A DNA stretch of 64,000 nucleotides, from NCBI RefSeq assembly GCF_037975245.1, contig NC_092571.1:20422917-20486916 (forward strand), in the 5' to 3' direction. The notes under the pieces were generated by a model, which saw only the letters and a list, made by a program, of their open reading frames with translations, was not told the DNA's origin and did no database searches. Positions within the stretch are counted from its first letter, which is position 1; the number at the start of each line of letters is the position of its first letter. The position numbers and the translations under genes are program-made. This DNA is from Apostichopus japonicus. Taxonomy: Eukaryota; Echinodermata; Holothuroidea; Aspidochirotida; Stichopodidae. Shown one piece after another: positions 1-11,200 of the stretch.

Positions 1-310
1 GTATGTATAGTGTAAAGTGGTCTGCATGACGAAGACCATATTCATCTCAGATCTCTGTGATGTTGAAACCAGGGAACTGATCACTGCTTAGACCAACCTG
101 TGTCATGTGTACTAGACACATGTGTACGTCAGTGCATATTTTCACAACTTCTGGGGGGCACCTTGAAAATTCGCTGCCGAATTTGCAGGAACATCTTAAC
201 TTTTCGACTTCTTTATAACGATACCATACAATTCAGTATTTCCAGTTGAACACCTCTAACCAATAAATGCTTTGGGGCTGAACGCAATGAAATGAAACGA
301 AAGGGGAGCG
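1..310. other. Left edge, no gene seen
   Basis: I see no coding exon, repeat array or RNA gene here. The last six bases (305-310, GGAGCG) are the left target-site copy of the transposon that follows. Confidence 0.5.
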
Positions 311-330
311 TATGGCAAGCCGTTTTAACA

Positions 331-795
331 TTTACCTCGCAATTCGACTTAAGTCGAATACATTTCACTTAAGTGGAATTCAATTTCACTTAAGCAGAAT
401 ACTATTTAACTTAAGTGGAATTCTATTTCACTTAAGTGGAATACCATTCCACTTAAGCTTAATTGTATTTTACTTAAGCTGAATTCATCAACTTGTCACT
501 GCATTTTACTTAAGCTAAATTCTATTTCACTTAAGTGGAATTGCATTCCACTTAAGTGGAATTATATTCCACTTAAGTGGAAATGCATTTCACTTAAGTG
601 GAATTGTATTCAACTTAAGTGGAATACAATTCCACTTAAGTGGAATGTCCTGTCTATTTCACTTAAGTGGAATACAATTCCACTTAAGTGGAAATGCATT
701 CCACTTAAGTGAAATGTGATTGGATAGTCTATTTCACTTAAGTGGAATGTGATTGGCTAGTCTATTCCACTTAAGTGGAATGTGATTGGCTAGTA
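331..795. repeat. Left arm: CTTAAG palindrome array
   Basis: Tandem array of roughly 20 copies of CACTTAAGTGGAA-type palindromes spaced about 22 bp apart. Each has an AflII site (CTTAAG) at its dyad centre. Some units are diverged (for example CACTTAAGCAGAA). Confidence 0.85.
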
Positions 796-1053
796 CATTT
801 ACCGCCAAACTTTGCCCATGCCTTTGCGCGCCATTATAAACAACTTGCCGCGATACGTGTACGTACGTACGTGGTGTCGATATGTGCACAATGAATATCG
901 GCTGTCCATCGGGATCCAGCTAGCACTTAACATCCGTGCAAGGTGTGTACGTACGTACCTGACCTGGTACCTGACGAATACCATTACCAAAATAAAGCCA
1001 TGGCAAATACATTATAAGTGGTTGGAGCTACAGCCGAAAACGCATTGACAAGG

Positions 1054-1308
1054 TCAAGAAAACGTTTTACTTTTTGTGGATCTGGGGTTTTGGATGGAAT
1101 CTTTTATTTCGTCAAAAGTTTCACTATCTAAAAAGTTACGAATTCTGCCTATGTTACTTAAACAAGATGTAAGTCGCCTCTGTTGTGCATCATACTGATT
1201 GTTCCCCTGTGCAAGTGAGGAAACAACACTTCGAATTGTGTCTCTAACAACAACAATTATTTGATCGCATTCCAGCAATGTTAGATGTGAATGATTAGCC
1301 GTAGCCAT
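1054..1308 (-). other. Small ORF inside foldback element (84 aa), doubtful
   Basis: This open frame begins at an ATG (complement of 1306-1308) and reads MATANHSHLTLLECDQ onward, with a fairly charged, Ser-rich C-terminus. I do not recognise it. It lies in the unique centre of the foldback element, so it could be a captured host fragment, a remnant of a longer element gene or chance. No splice sites or zinc-binding motif support it. Confidence 0.15.
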
Positions 1309-1419
1309 GATGTACACGTGCAACGAGGATCGACTAAATCATCATATGTGATGAGCAATTGAATGCGTTACGACGAACATTACCCTAAATTGTATTTATA
1401 TGTAAGCCACATATCAACA

Positions 1420-1945
1420 TTTCCACTTAAGTGGAATTGTATTTTACTTAAGCAGAATAGAATTCCACTTAAGTGAAATTGACGCCCAAAAGATGTTATT
1501 CCACTTAAGTGAAATTGTATTCCACTTAAGTGGAATACAATTCCACTTAAGTGGAAATGCATTCCACTTAAGTGGAATTGTATTTCACTTAAGTGGAAAT
1601 GCATTCCACTTAAGTGGAATTGTATTCCACTTAAGTGAAATAGATGGGCTATTTAGCTTAAGTGGAATACAATTCCACTTAAGTTGAAATGTATTCCACT
1701 TAAGTGAAATACAATTCCACTTAAGTGGAATGCAATTCCACTTAAGTGGAATTCATTTCCACTTAAGTGAAATAGAAATGTCCATTTCTACTTAAGTGAA
1801 ATTGAATTCCACTTAAGTGAAATTGAATTCCACTTAAGTGGAATACATTTCACTTAAGTGGAATTCCATTTCACTTAAGTAGAATGTATTCCACTTAAGT
1901 GAAATGTATTCGACTTAAGTCTAATTGCGAGGTAAATGTTAAAAC
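1420..1945. repeat. Right arm: CTTAAG palindrome array
   Basis: Second arm of the foldback element, with the same 18-bp palindromic unit repeated more than 20 times. It is inverted relative to the left arm, although the unit itself is palindromic. Short non-repeat inserts interrupt it around 1484-1498 and 1642-1655. Confidence 0.85.
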
Positions 1946-1956
1946 GGCTTGCCATA

Positions 1957-3214
1957 GGAGCGCTATATAGTTTTTAAAAGAAAGAAACAAAGGTACTTTG
2001 TGCGTGTGTGTATGTGGTGGTGGGGGGGGGAGGGGGGTACACCACTATAAAACAGAACTCGAAGAAAGAAACACATCAATCCAACTCCTTTCTTGACAAC
2101 ATTTATTCGTTTTATTTTGATGAGCATATTTCCCAATATTTACACAATAGATGTTTAATGATAACATCTATGAAAATCATCCCGTTACAACCGCAAGTCA
2201 TTTCATTCGAACTCCCAATCCCCTACCTTCTCTTAGTTTCCTTCCTCTCCCCTTCCTCTCATTCCCATCAAAATTAATTTGGGGGCTACATTCCTCCTTG
2301 AAAGAGCCTCCAAGAAACATGGCAATCATGATAAATGTTATATGGCCGAAAACTAACCCTAGCATCTGGTAACCCATCAATGAATTGCGGAACAGAACGA
2401 CATACGGAAGCGAAGAAGTGCTGTCACATTGATAACTTCTTTCTTTCTTTCTTCTCTCCATCCCTTGTCCACTAATCCCCTTACATCCATCTCTTCGTGT
2501 TTACCATGCTCATTAACCTGTCTGTATTCTGTGCGTGTTTTTGTCCCTTCTGTTACTGTTACTTGTCATTTAGCCTTTGAAGAAGATCCTGCTAGGATCG
2601 AAACGTCAGGCCAACTTACTTTTACACCCATTGATAACTTACACACATTGCGAAACGTCTTTTACCGTTTTACAATGTGTATTAGTCTTCAATGTGATAG
2701 GTTCCTTCTACGCTACCGTAAAAAAACTGAATTCCACACTGTCACTGGTCAACCTACTAGAACTAGCGTCGTAAACAAAAGGATTGAAATTCTAATCCGT
2801 GAAGTTCTTCGAATTTAAACGAATTGGATGTTTGCAGTGAGGCATCTTTTCGTTGTTTTCATCGTGAACTTTTGGCAAGTGTTTTCTTCGAAATAATACT
2901 AGTCATACTGTAGGCCTATTCGTAAGGGCCCTATACTGTATTACTAGTAATTAGTATAATAGTGAAGTTACAGCACTAGGTACGAAGATTAAGTGTAGGC
3001 TAGTACCCGTTTTGCGATGCAGTGATCGTGCCTATGGGCTCTGTCATTCGCATGTTACAACTTCAAGTAATATTACAACATTGCAACACATTGTGAATCA
3101 CACCATAAACGGTAACATGAGAACATTCACACCACCCTAAGTGTACACTACTCAGCTTATCCTATAAAGTATCATTTGCTTTGTAGTATTAGTAAAGTTA
3201 AGACTACAGTTCTG
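1957..3214. other. Noncoding stretch with G-run and PLE-like motif
   Basis: A GT/G-rich tract occupies 2002-2038. Around 2571-2612 the motif GAAGAAGATCC...GATCGAAACGTC resembles the short hairpin-GAAACGTC sequence often found at ends of Penelope-like and other retroelements. No reverse transcriptase frame is next to it. The open frames here (for example 2429-2818) are low in coding character and I do not call them genes. Confidence 0.3.
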
Positions 3215-3255
3215 AGTTAGGACAAACTAGTACTTACTACTAGTTTGTCCTAACT
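3215..3255. repeat. Perfect 18-bp inverted repeat (hairpin)
   Basis: The arms AGTTAGGACAAACTAGTA (3215-3232) and its exact reverse complement (3238-3255) flank a 5-nt loop. The symmetry continues imperfectly outward to about 3192-3275, suggesting a small palindromic MITE or its remnant. Confidence 0.7.
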
Positions 3256-3607
3256 GTAGTCCTAACTTTCGTGACCGTAGCATATTACTAGTAAGTATTA
3301 GTACTGTAAGTGTAACAAAGTGGAACTATGCATTGAGTCATTTCATAACCCCTACTTAGGACTAGGCTTTAGAGCAAAATTTGAGTAAACGAGTATAGTT
3401 TGAGTAGGCCAACTACAGTATGAAGTATCAACCTTCCAAAAATTCTTGAATATTTACCCATTAACATTTTTTCAAAATGACAAGGCCTAATGCATATTAC
3501 TCACAAACATTACCTCACAAACACACCTGGTGACTTAGACACTGGGTGATCGAAAGACATTTTCATAAACACACGATGCTTAGTAAGTTAGTACATATGG
3601 TTTGTTC

Positions 3608-4553
3608 TAGTGCTGATAGTCGTAATTGATTAATCGCCAGTAGCTGCGATAACACTTTGGAAGTTCCATTAATCGCACTCAGAAATTAAGTTGCAATTAC
3701 TCGACTACAAGCTAGCACTACGCATAATCTGCTTTTGAAAAATAGCCTAACCTATCAATGACAACACTAAAGCAATTTGTCAGCAAATATCTCAAAAGTA
3801 CAGGCTTTCACAATGTTACACTAGCACTGTGCAGTGTTAAAAATCTGCAAGCACCTCCTCCAGTTAGATTTTCTTGTCAGTTAAACGCTTGTTCAGCAAT
3901 GCAACATTCAGTCCTAGCAATGTTTGATCATTGTGCATAATCGCCTTTCGTAAGTTATTAATCTTTCAGGATTGTCAAAGTATTTGTCATTTCTTCAAAC
4001 ATGTTTACAATAACTTCATTACTGACCTGGTTCACATTTATCTGATGTCTGATCGTGTGTGTTGATTGCATTGTAGTTTAATTTCAATGTGCAAAATATG
4101 TGCCTGGCTAGGCTAGAGCCTAACCTACAGTAGAATGTTGAACGTCCTTCAACAGAAAACTCTTGCATACTAATCATCACACTGCTACAAGGTGTTACAT
4201 CTATTCATTGTTTGCAGGTTTGCTTTTATTAGTGCTAGAAGTTGTAGTAGCCTCATAGATTCATTCGAAAGTTTTCGATTTACTTTGGAGGATGTTAAGA
4301 AACGTTGTTAATTGAAAGTTATTCAGTTTTTGTTTGGTAGATGTTTTCACATGATTTAGACACCACAAGTTAAGACATGAAAAAACAAATAGAGACAGCG
4401 CACCATGGAGAAAGATTTGTTTTGACTGTATTCCTGCAATGACAAAAATGACAGTGATGATGTCATAAATCTGTAAACCGAGTTATCGCAGTAATGGCGA
4501 GAAGAGCTATGCGATTAATCGACTACAAAAGAAAGAGTCGACTATCAGCACTA
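3608..4553. mobile_element. Non-autonomous hAT-like element
   Basis: The left end TAGTGCTGATAGTCG (3608) matches the reverse complement of the right end (CGACTATCAGCACTA, to 4553). Matching subterminal blocks follow (GATTAATCG and GCGATAAC / GTTATCGC). The flanking octamers GTTTGTTC and GATTGTTG agree at 6 of 8 positions, consistent with an aged 8-bp target duplication. No transposase frame is present in the 946 bp. The hAT assignment rests on TIR style and target-site length only. Confidence 0.65.
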
Positions 4554-5162
4554 GATTGTTGAGAAACTTTGAACTTGCCAACTGGACCTGCTAACAAAAG
4601 TACAGCAGATTAACACAGAGTTGTGGATGTTCTGGATATATAGAACTTTTGGAAAAGTGGAACAAAACTTTCCAAGGAATATAATGCTGAACACAACTCG
4701 GAAGAATGTAATTTTGAACAATTGATGAGTTTAATAATTTTGACTCTAAGAACATTTGTTAAATCTTCAGGTTTGGGATGTACAGGTATCTACAGTATCT
4801 CCAGGTTTTTTCTTATAACCCAATATTAAGAAAACAAAATAATATTTGGGTGATCGGTTCATGCTAACATGCTACTAAACTCCACTGAGGGCTGGAACGG
4901 ACATCAATGTGAATCCTTTCTCGTAGTTTAAGTTACAAATCTGAGGCTCTGTGAGGACATTGCCATTGTATAGATGTTCAAGAAGATATATATTCAAAAT
5001 CATCGTTTAGATTAGAAAAATCATAAATAGAGACTCACACAGTCATTCATCATTGTGATACTGGATAACTTATTCCCTGTCTTATGTGCTACAATAATAT
5101 ATGATAACCTCGTTTATGGATGGATATTCATTTCCTTTTTCATTTCCTTTTTTTTCTTGCAG
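4554..5162. other. Presumed 5' intron or upstream region of COPS7
   Basis: No coding exon is seen. It ends in a long pyrimidine tract and TTGCAG (acceptor at 5161-5162), indicating an upstream noncoding first exon of COPS7 that I could not locate. Confidence 0.4.
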
Positions 5163-5210
5163 TAAAACCAGGAGGTATTCAAGCTGATTAGCTATTGTTT
5201 GTGTACAGCA

Positions 5211-8200
5211 ATGGCTGAATGTGTGAAGACCTCTACTCCACTGGAGCAATATGTTCTTCTAGCCAAAGGAACAAAGGGCGCCGCGGCTGTCGGTCTAATC
5301 AAGCAAGTTCTAGAAGCACCGGGAGTGTATGTCTTTGGGGAATTACTGGAAATGCCAAATATTCAAGAGGTAAATAGTTTTAAATTCAACTTTTGGCAGT
5401 ATTTAGGCCTGTTTACTCCCCCCCCTACACCTCCCCCCCCCAAGAATAAAGACAAAAAGAAAAGAAAAGAAAAAGCACCATCATACTTAAATTTGAAATA
5501 TACATGAAAAAGCTATATTATCCTAAAAGGCTCATGGTAAAACCCTAAGCATGTTTTGGTTATCAGCTACAAACTGCCGAGTAAGAAAAACACTTCAGAT
5601 ATTTCACATTGTATATCATGATGACAATGATGATGATGATGATAGGGAGTAAATTAAAATCTCTGTTGGTTGCATTTGGTAGACAATATGTTCAACAAGG
5701 ATCTCTGTCATATAAATTAAAGATGATAGTTGAGAGGTTGGGTTTGCTTCCTCTCTCAGGAATCTGAGAGATGTATGTAAATGTGTGTAATTTCGTTAAT
5801 GGGATGCTTAGTATTCATTTTAAGATGTAAACAAAACATCCTTACTTTCTGCAGCTCTCTGACGGTGCAAGCTCACAGTACTTGGACGCCTTGAACTTAT
5901 TTGCGTTCGGGACATACCATGATTATAAAGGTAATGTCAAGGAGTCATAATTAATTTTAGGAGCTTGATAACTTCTGAAATTCCCTGAAATGGTTATCTT
6001 TGCATATATGGGAGGTTCCATAAAATGAGTAGTTGACATTGTAATCTATAACAGTAGCAATTATTTGAGATGCAAAGTAACTTTTGTGGAATTTTCCACT
6101 AATATCTTGCGTAAATCTGGTGGAGGGGAGTGTGGGGGGGGGAGGGTTATGTTTAGGGGGAGCGGAATATTCAACATAGCTAGATATATATAGAAGATAT
6201 AAAACACTTTGAATCCTTCATTCCCTATGATTTTGGAAATATGCTAAGGCAAGTAATTTCTTTTTTCTTTTTTTTTGATTGTTGATTTCATACAACATTT
6301 TACCCCAACTATGAACATAACAATTTTGAAATTTTAGCAAACTTGTCAGGCATTTGTGCAACTATTTATATTGCTGGATAGCATGACTGACATGCACTGT
6401 GGATTCATGAAAGTACTTGGTTGCTGTAGGATGACATGCACTGTGGATTCATGAAAGTACTTGGTTGATGTAGGATGACATGCACTGTGGATTCATGAAA
6501 GTACTTGGTTGATGTAGGATGACATGCACTGTGGATTCGTGAAAGTACTTGGTTGATGTAAGATGCCATGCACCGTGGATTCATGAAAGTACTTGGTTGA
6601 TGTAGGTTGACATGCACTGTGGATTCATGAAAGTACTTGGTTGATGTAGGATGACATGCACTGATTTCATGAAAGTACTTGGTTGATGAAGGATGACATT
6701 CACTGTGGATTCATGAAAGTACTTGGTTGATGTAGGATAACATGCACTGGATTCATGAAAGTACTTGGTTGATGTAGGATGACATGCACTGTGGATTCAT
6801 GAAAGTACTTGGTTGGTTGATGTAGGATGACATGCACTGTTGATTCATGAAAGTACTTGGTTGGTTGATGTAGGATGACATGCACTGATTTCATGAAAGT
6901 ACTTGGTTGATGTAGGATGACATGCACTGTTGATTCATGAAAGTACTTGGTTGGTTGATGTAGGATGACATGCACTGATTTCATGAAAGTACTTGGTTGA
7001 TGTAGGATGACATACACTGTGGATTCATGAAAGTACTTGGTTGATGTAGGATGACATGCACTGTGGATTCATGAAAGTACTTGGTTGATGTAGGATTACA
7101 TACACTGTGGATTCATGAAGGTACGAGTTCGGTTACTAAATAATGTGTCTCTAAAAAGGTTGTTTTTGTTGTGCAGGTAGGTGAAGAGGTATTACCATTT
7201 TCATCCAAGTTTGATAATTTCTGTTTAAACTCTTCAGAAAATAAGAGTAGATTACCAGAACTATCGGAAGTGGCTCTGAAGAAGCTCAAACAGTTGACGG
7301 TGGTCGCCCTCGCTGCTAAAACCAAACGGATACCGTACACAGTATTACAGGAACATCTGGATATGGCAAATCTTAGAGAACTAGAGGCGAGTTTATTCCT
7401 AAACCAATCCTTTTCTGATAGCTTTGGTCGATTAATCAGTGCTCCTCGTAAACCCCAGTCAAGTTGAAAATTTTATGTAATGGATTTTTTTTATCTTTCT
7501 TTTTTATGAAATGTGGAATTTCACTTCTGTATTCAATGACTAATTACCTATGTGAAGCACTGTCCGAATTGATGCGAAGTTTGGACTCAAATGGGAATTT
7601 GTTAGTACTCATTGGTTAGTGGTCATTTGGTGAAAAAAAAAATTACCACATAGGGGCAGATCCAAAGTTTAAGAGGGATGTTGTGTGACCATGAGATTGT
7701 TGAATGTGACTCCCATGTAGAGGGGTCTGGGGGTCCTCCCCCCCACCCCCAACTTCCCAGAAGAAAGTAATGTTAAGACATGAAATGATGTATTCTGGAG
7801 CATCTTTAGGCTATAAATATTTATATTTATTTTTAATTATTATAATTATCTATAATATATAATACATAATTAAATATCTATAATTAGATCTACAGGCAAG
7901 GTTATGCTAATAACTACTTTAAAATTTTGGGGTGAGGTTGAAAATGGGGAGGTTTACAGCCCCACACACCCCACCCCCCATCCCCCACCCCTGTCCCCCC
8001 ACCCCCATCCTCACCCGATGGATCTGTTCCTGCCCAAGTAACAACATCCTATTTCATACATTGCTATAGTTTAACGTAGCTAAACTAATGAATGCTTACT
8101 GTGGTACAAACACTAAGAAGGTGGTCCCTTTTCACCCACAAAGTTGCAGTTAGCCAGTAGTTAGGATAAAAAGGTATGTTCAGATAATAACAACTGCCTT

Positions 8201-11200
8201 CATCCTACTATACAAAGTAGGCCCAGCCCAGGGTACATCTGCTCTGAGAGTCTTGTAGGATTTGGGGAAGTGTCAACATCTGTCTAAGCGAGAAACATTA
8301 AAAAGCACAAAAAAGCAGCAATCTACTTTTTTGTTTCGTTTATCTAAAGTGTGGCAAGACACTTATTATGGTATGATATTTCATAGTTGAGAATTTTTTG
8401 TGTTTCCCCCATTGGCAGGATTTGATAATCGAATGCATATATGCTGGGATTCTCCAGGGAAAGCTAGATCAGAATAACCAACAACTGGAAGTAGAGTACG
8501 CAATCGGACGAGACATAAGACCAGAGGCAGTCTCGGATATCATCAATGTTTTACAAGAATGGTAAGTTATCAATAACAATCTGAGAACGGTGACATGATG
8601 GGGGGGGGGGGGGGTCATATCGGACAAGCGGCCGCCTCGGATGTTATCAATGTTTTACAAGAATGGTAAGTAATCAATAACGATCTGAGAACAGTGACAT
8701 GAGAGGGCGGGGGGGGGGGGGGGGGTCATATCACACAAGCGGCGGCCTCGGATGTTATCAATGTTTTACAAGAATGGTAAGTAATCAATAACGATCTGAG
8801 AACAGTGACATGAGAGGGCGGGGGGGGGGTGTCATATCGGACAAGCGGCGGCCTGGGATGTTATCAATGTAATTCAAGAATAGTAAATAATTGATGACGA
8901 TTTGAGAACACAGATATGATAGGGGAGACATCAGACCAGTGACAGTCTCAGATGTTATCAATGTACTTCAAGAATATTGATAAGATATTTTCAATAATAG
9001 TAAATAATTGATGACAATTTGAGAACACAGATATGATTGGGGAGACATTCAGACAAGAGACAGTCTCGGATATTATCAATGTATTTCAAGAATGTTGATA
9101 AGATATTATCAAGAATAGTAAATAATTGATGACAATTTGAGAACAGAGATATGATTGGGGAGACATTCAGACAAGAGACAGTCTCGGATATTATCAATGT
9201 ATTTCAAGAATGTTGATAAGATATTATCAAGAATAGATAACTTTGCTGCTAGCAAGCTATGGAATGCGTTGCCAAATAATATCTGTGATGCCAAAACATT
9301 AGCCACTTTTAAGAAATTACTTAAAACTCACTTTTTCTTTTTAGGAATTTCACTGTAAATCTATATTGTTTTTAAAATATTTCCTTAGTATTGATATATA
9401 TATATATTTTTATATTAACATTCAAGCTGCGTCCATTTTATATTTCTTATTCATATTTTAAGGGGTTTTGTCATTTTGTTGCTTAAATTTACTTAAAACT
9501 CACTTTTTTCTTCTTTAGGAATTTCATTGTAAATCTATATTATTTTTAGAATTATTACTTCATATTTACATATTTTTTATTAATATTTAAGCTGCGTCAA
9601 ATTTATTCTTCATATTCATATTTTAAGGGTTTTGTCATTTTGTTGTCATTGTAAAGCGCTCTTGAATATGCTTAAGCATGAATAGAGCGCTATATAAATT
9701 TGTTAAATAAAATTTGATAAAAAATTTGGTAAATAAATAAATAATTGATGACGATTTGAGGACAGTCACATGCCAGGGATGCAAACCCCCATAAAAGGAT
9801 GCAACCAACTGCGTAAGGCCTGAAGAGTAGTCCAAAACTTGCCTAGGAATCCAAGCACAGGAAACCCCACTACCAATCAAAATCAAAGGGCTATGCAAAA
9901 TGGGTAAAGTGCTATGCAAAATGGGCAAATTCCTAATGAAAAGGGACAAAATCCTATGAAAAAGGGTAAAAAATCATTGTGAAATTGGCAAATTCCTATG
10001 CAAAGTGGGTAATATCCCATGCAAAATTGGCAAACTCCTATGCAAAATGGGCAGAATCCTATGAAAACTTCGCAAAATCTATGCAAAGTGGATAAAACCC
10101 TGTGCAAAATTGTTGCACAAACACAAACGATGCATTTGATTTGATAATGCTTTGTATTAAGCATAGTTGAAAGACAAAATTATTCTTGATTTGACTTGCA
10201 GGTGTGATGGATGTGAAACTGTGTTAGCTAACATTGAAGAGCAGATCACCAAAGCAAACAAATACAAAGAAATCAAAGTAAAAACAAAACAGAAGATCCA
10301 GGACGAGGTGAGTCAAGATAACTGATCCATTCAGTCTTTGCTGAGTCAAGATAACTGACCCATTCAGTCTCTAAAGAATATGTCTTTTGATCTGAGGAGG
10401 ATCCCTATAAAAGTTAGTTTGATCTCAGAAGGATCTCTGTAACAGTTAGAAGCCTGACATTTTGATCTGAGAAGGATGTCTTTAAAAGTTGGAGGGCCTG
10501 AAATAAATCTGAGAAGGATCCCTATAAAAGTTATAGGGCCTGACATTTTGATCTGAGAAGGATCCCTTTAAAAGTTAGAGTGCCTGACATTTTGATCTGA
10601 GAAGGATCTCTGTAAATGTTGGAGGGCCTGATATTTTGATCTTAGAAGGATCTCGTTAAAAGTTGGGAGGGCCTGACATTTTGATCTTAAAAGGATCCCT
10701 TTAAAAGTTAGAGTGCCTGACATTTTGATCTGAGACGGATCTCTTTAAAAGTTGGAGGGCCTGAAGTTTGATCTGAGAAGGATCTCCTTAAAAGTTGGAG
10801 GGCCTGACATTTTGATCTTAAAAGGATCCCTTTAAAAGTTGGAGGGCCTGACATTTTGATCTTAAAAGGATTCCTTTAAAAGTTGGAGGGCCTGACATTT
10901 TGATCTGAGAAGGATCTCTTTAAAAGTTAGATGGCCAGACAGTATGATCTTAGAAGGATCTCTATAACAGTTAGAGGGCCTGACATTTTGATCTGAGAAG
11001 GATCTCTTTAGAAGTTGGAGGGCCTGACATTTTGATTTTAGAAGGATCTCTGTAAAAGTTGGAGGGCCTGACATTTTGATCTTAGAAGGATCTCTATAAA
11101 AGTTAGAGGGCCTGACATTTTGATACCTGATGGAATGCCTTCATAGGCTACCTGAACCAAATTAACGAAATGAGGCAACTTATTATGGAATTGATAAGAT

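Larger units (their letters stand above)
311..1956. mobile_element. Foldback DNA transposon with palindromic-repeat arms
   Basis: The 1646-bp element starts TATGGCAAGCCG and ends with its reverse complement. The outer 49 bp of the two ends differ at one position as read. It is flanked by GGAGCG at 305-310 and 1957-1962, consistent with a 6-bp target duplication. Both arms (about 330-795 and 1420-1945) are built from dozens of tandem copies of the perfect 18-bp palindrome ATTCCACTTAAGTGGAAT, or close variants, separated by a few bases. The centre (about 800-1420) is unique sequence without a recognisable transposase, so the element is presumably non-autonomous. TIRs filled with short direct repeats are typical of foldback elements. 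The superfamily is not determined; a 6-7 bp duplication is reported for Dada-type elements, but that is only a possibility. Confidence 0.85.

Noticed and set aside
331-1945. CRISPR-like array of regularly spaced palindromic repeats
   Set aside because: Animal DNA. Spacers are only a few bases and not unique, and the array forms the arms of a TIR element.
2571-2612. Hammerhead ribozyme of a Penelope-like element
   Set aside because: The GAAAC block is present, but the required CUGANGA core and a plausible stem arrangement were not found.
6405-7017. Minus-strand repeat protein HQPSTFMNP
   Set aside because: Artefact of the 44-bp intronic minisatellite, which is not a multiple of 3 and contains indels.
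7177-7237. Earlier acceptor for COPS7 exon 4
   Set aside because: AG at 7175-7176 gives an immediate stop, and AG at 7179-7180 adds 19 residues absent from the family. The acceptor at 7236-7237 restores exact family length.
9155-9358. 67-codon protein at the LINE fragment
   Set aside because: A chimera of exon-array sequence and the last codons of a truncated LINE; not a gene.
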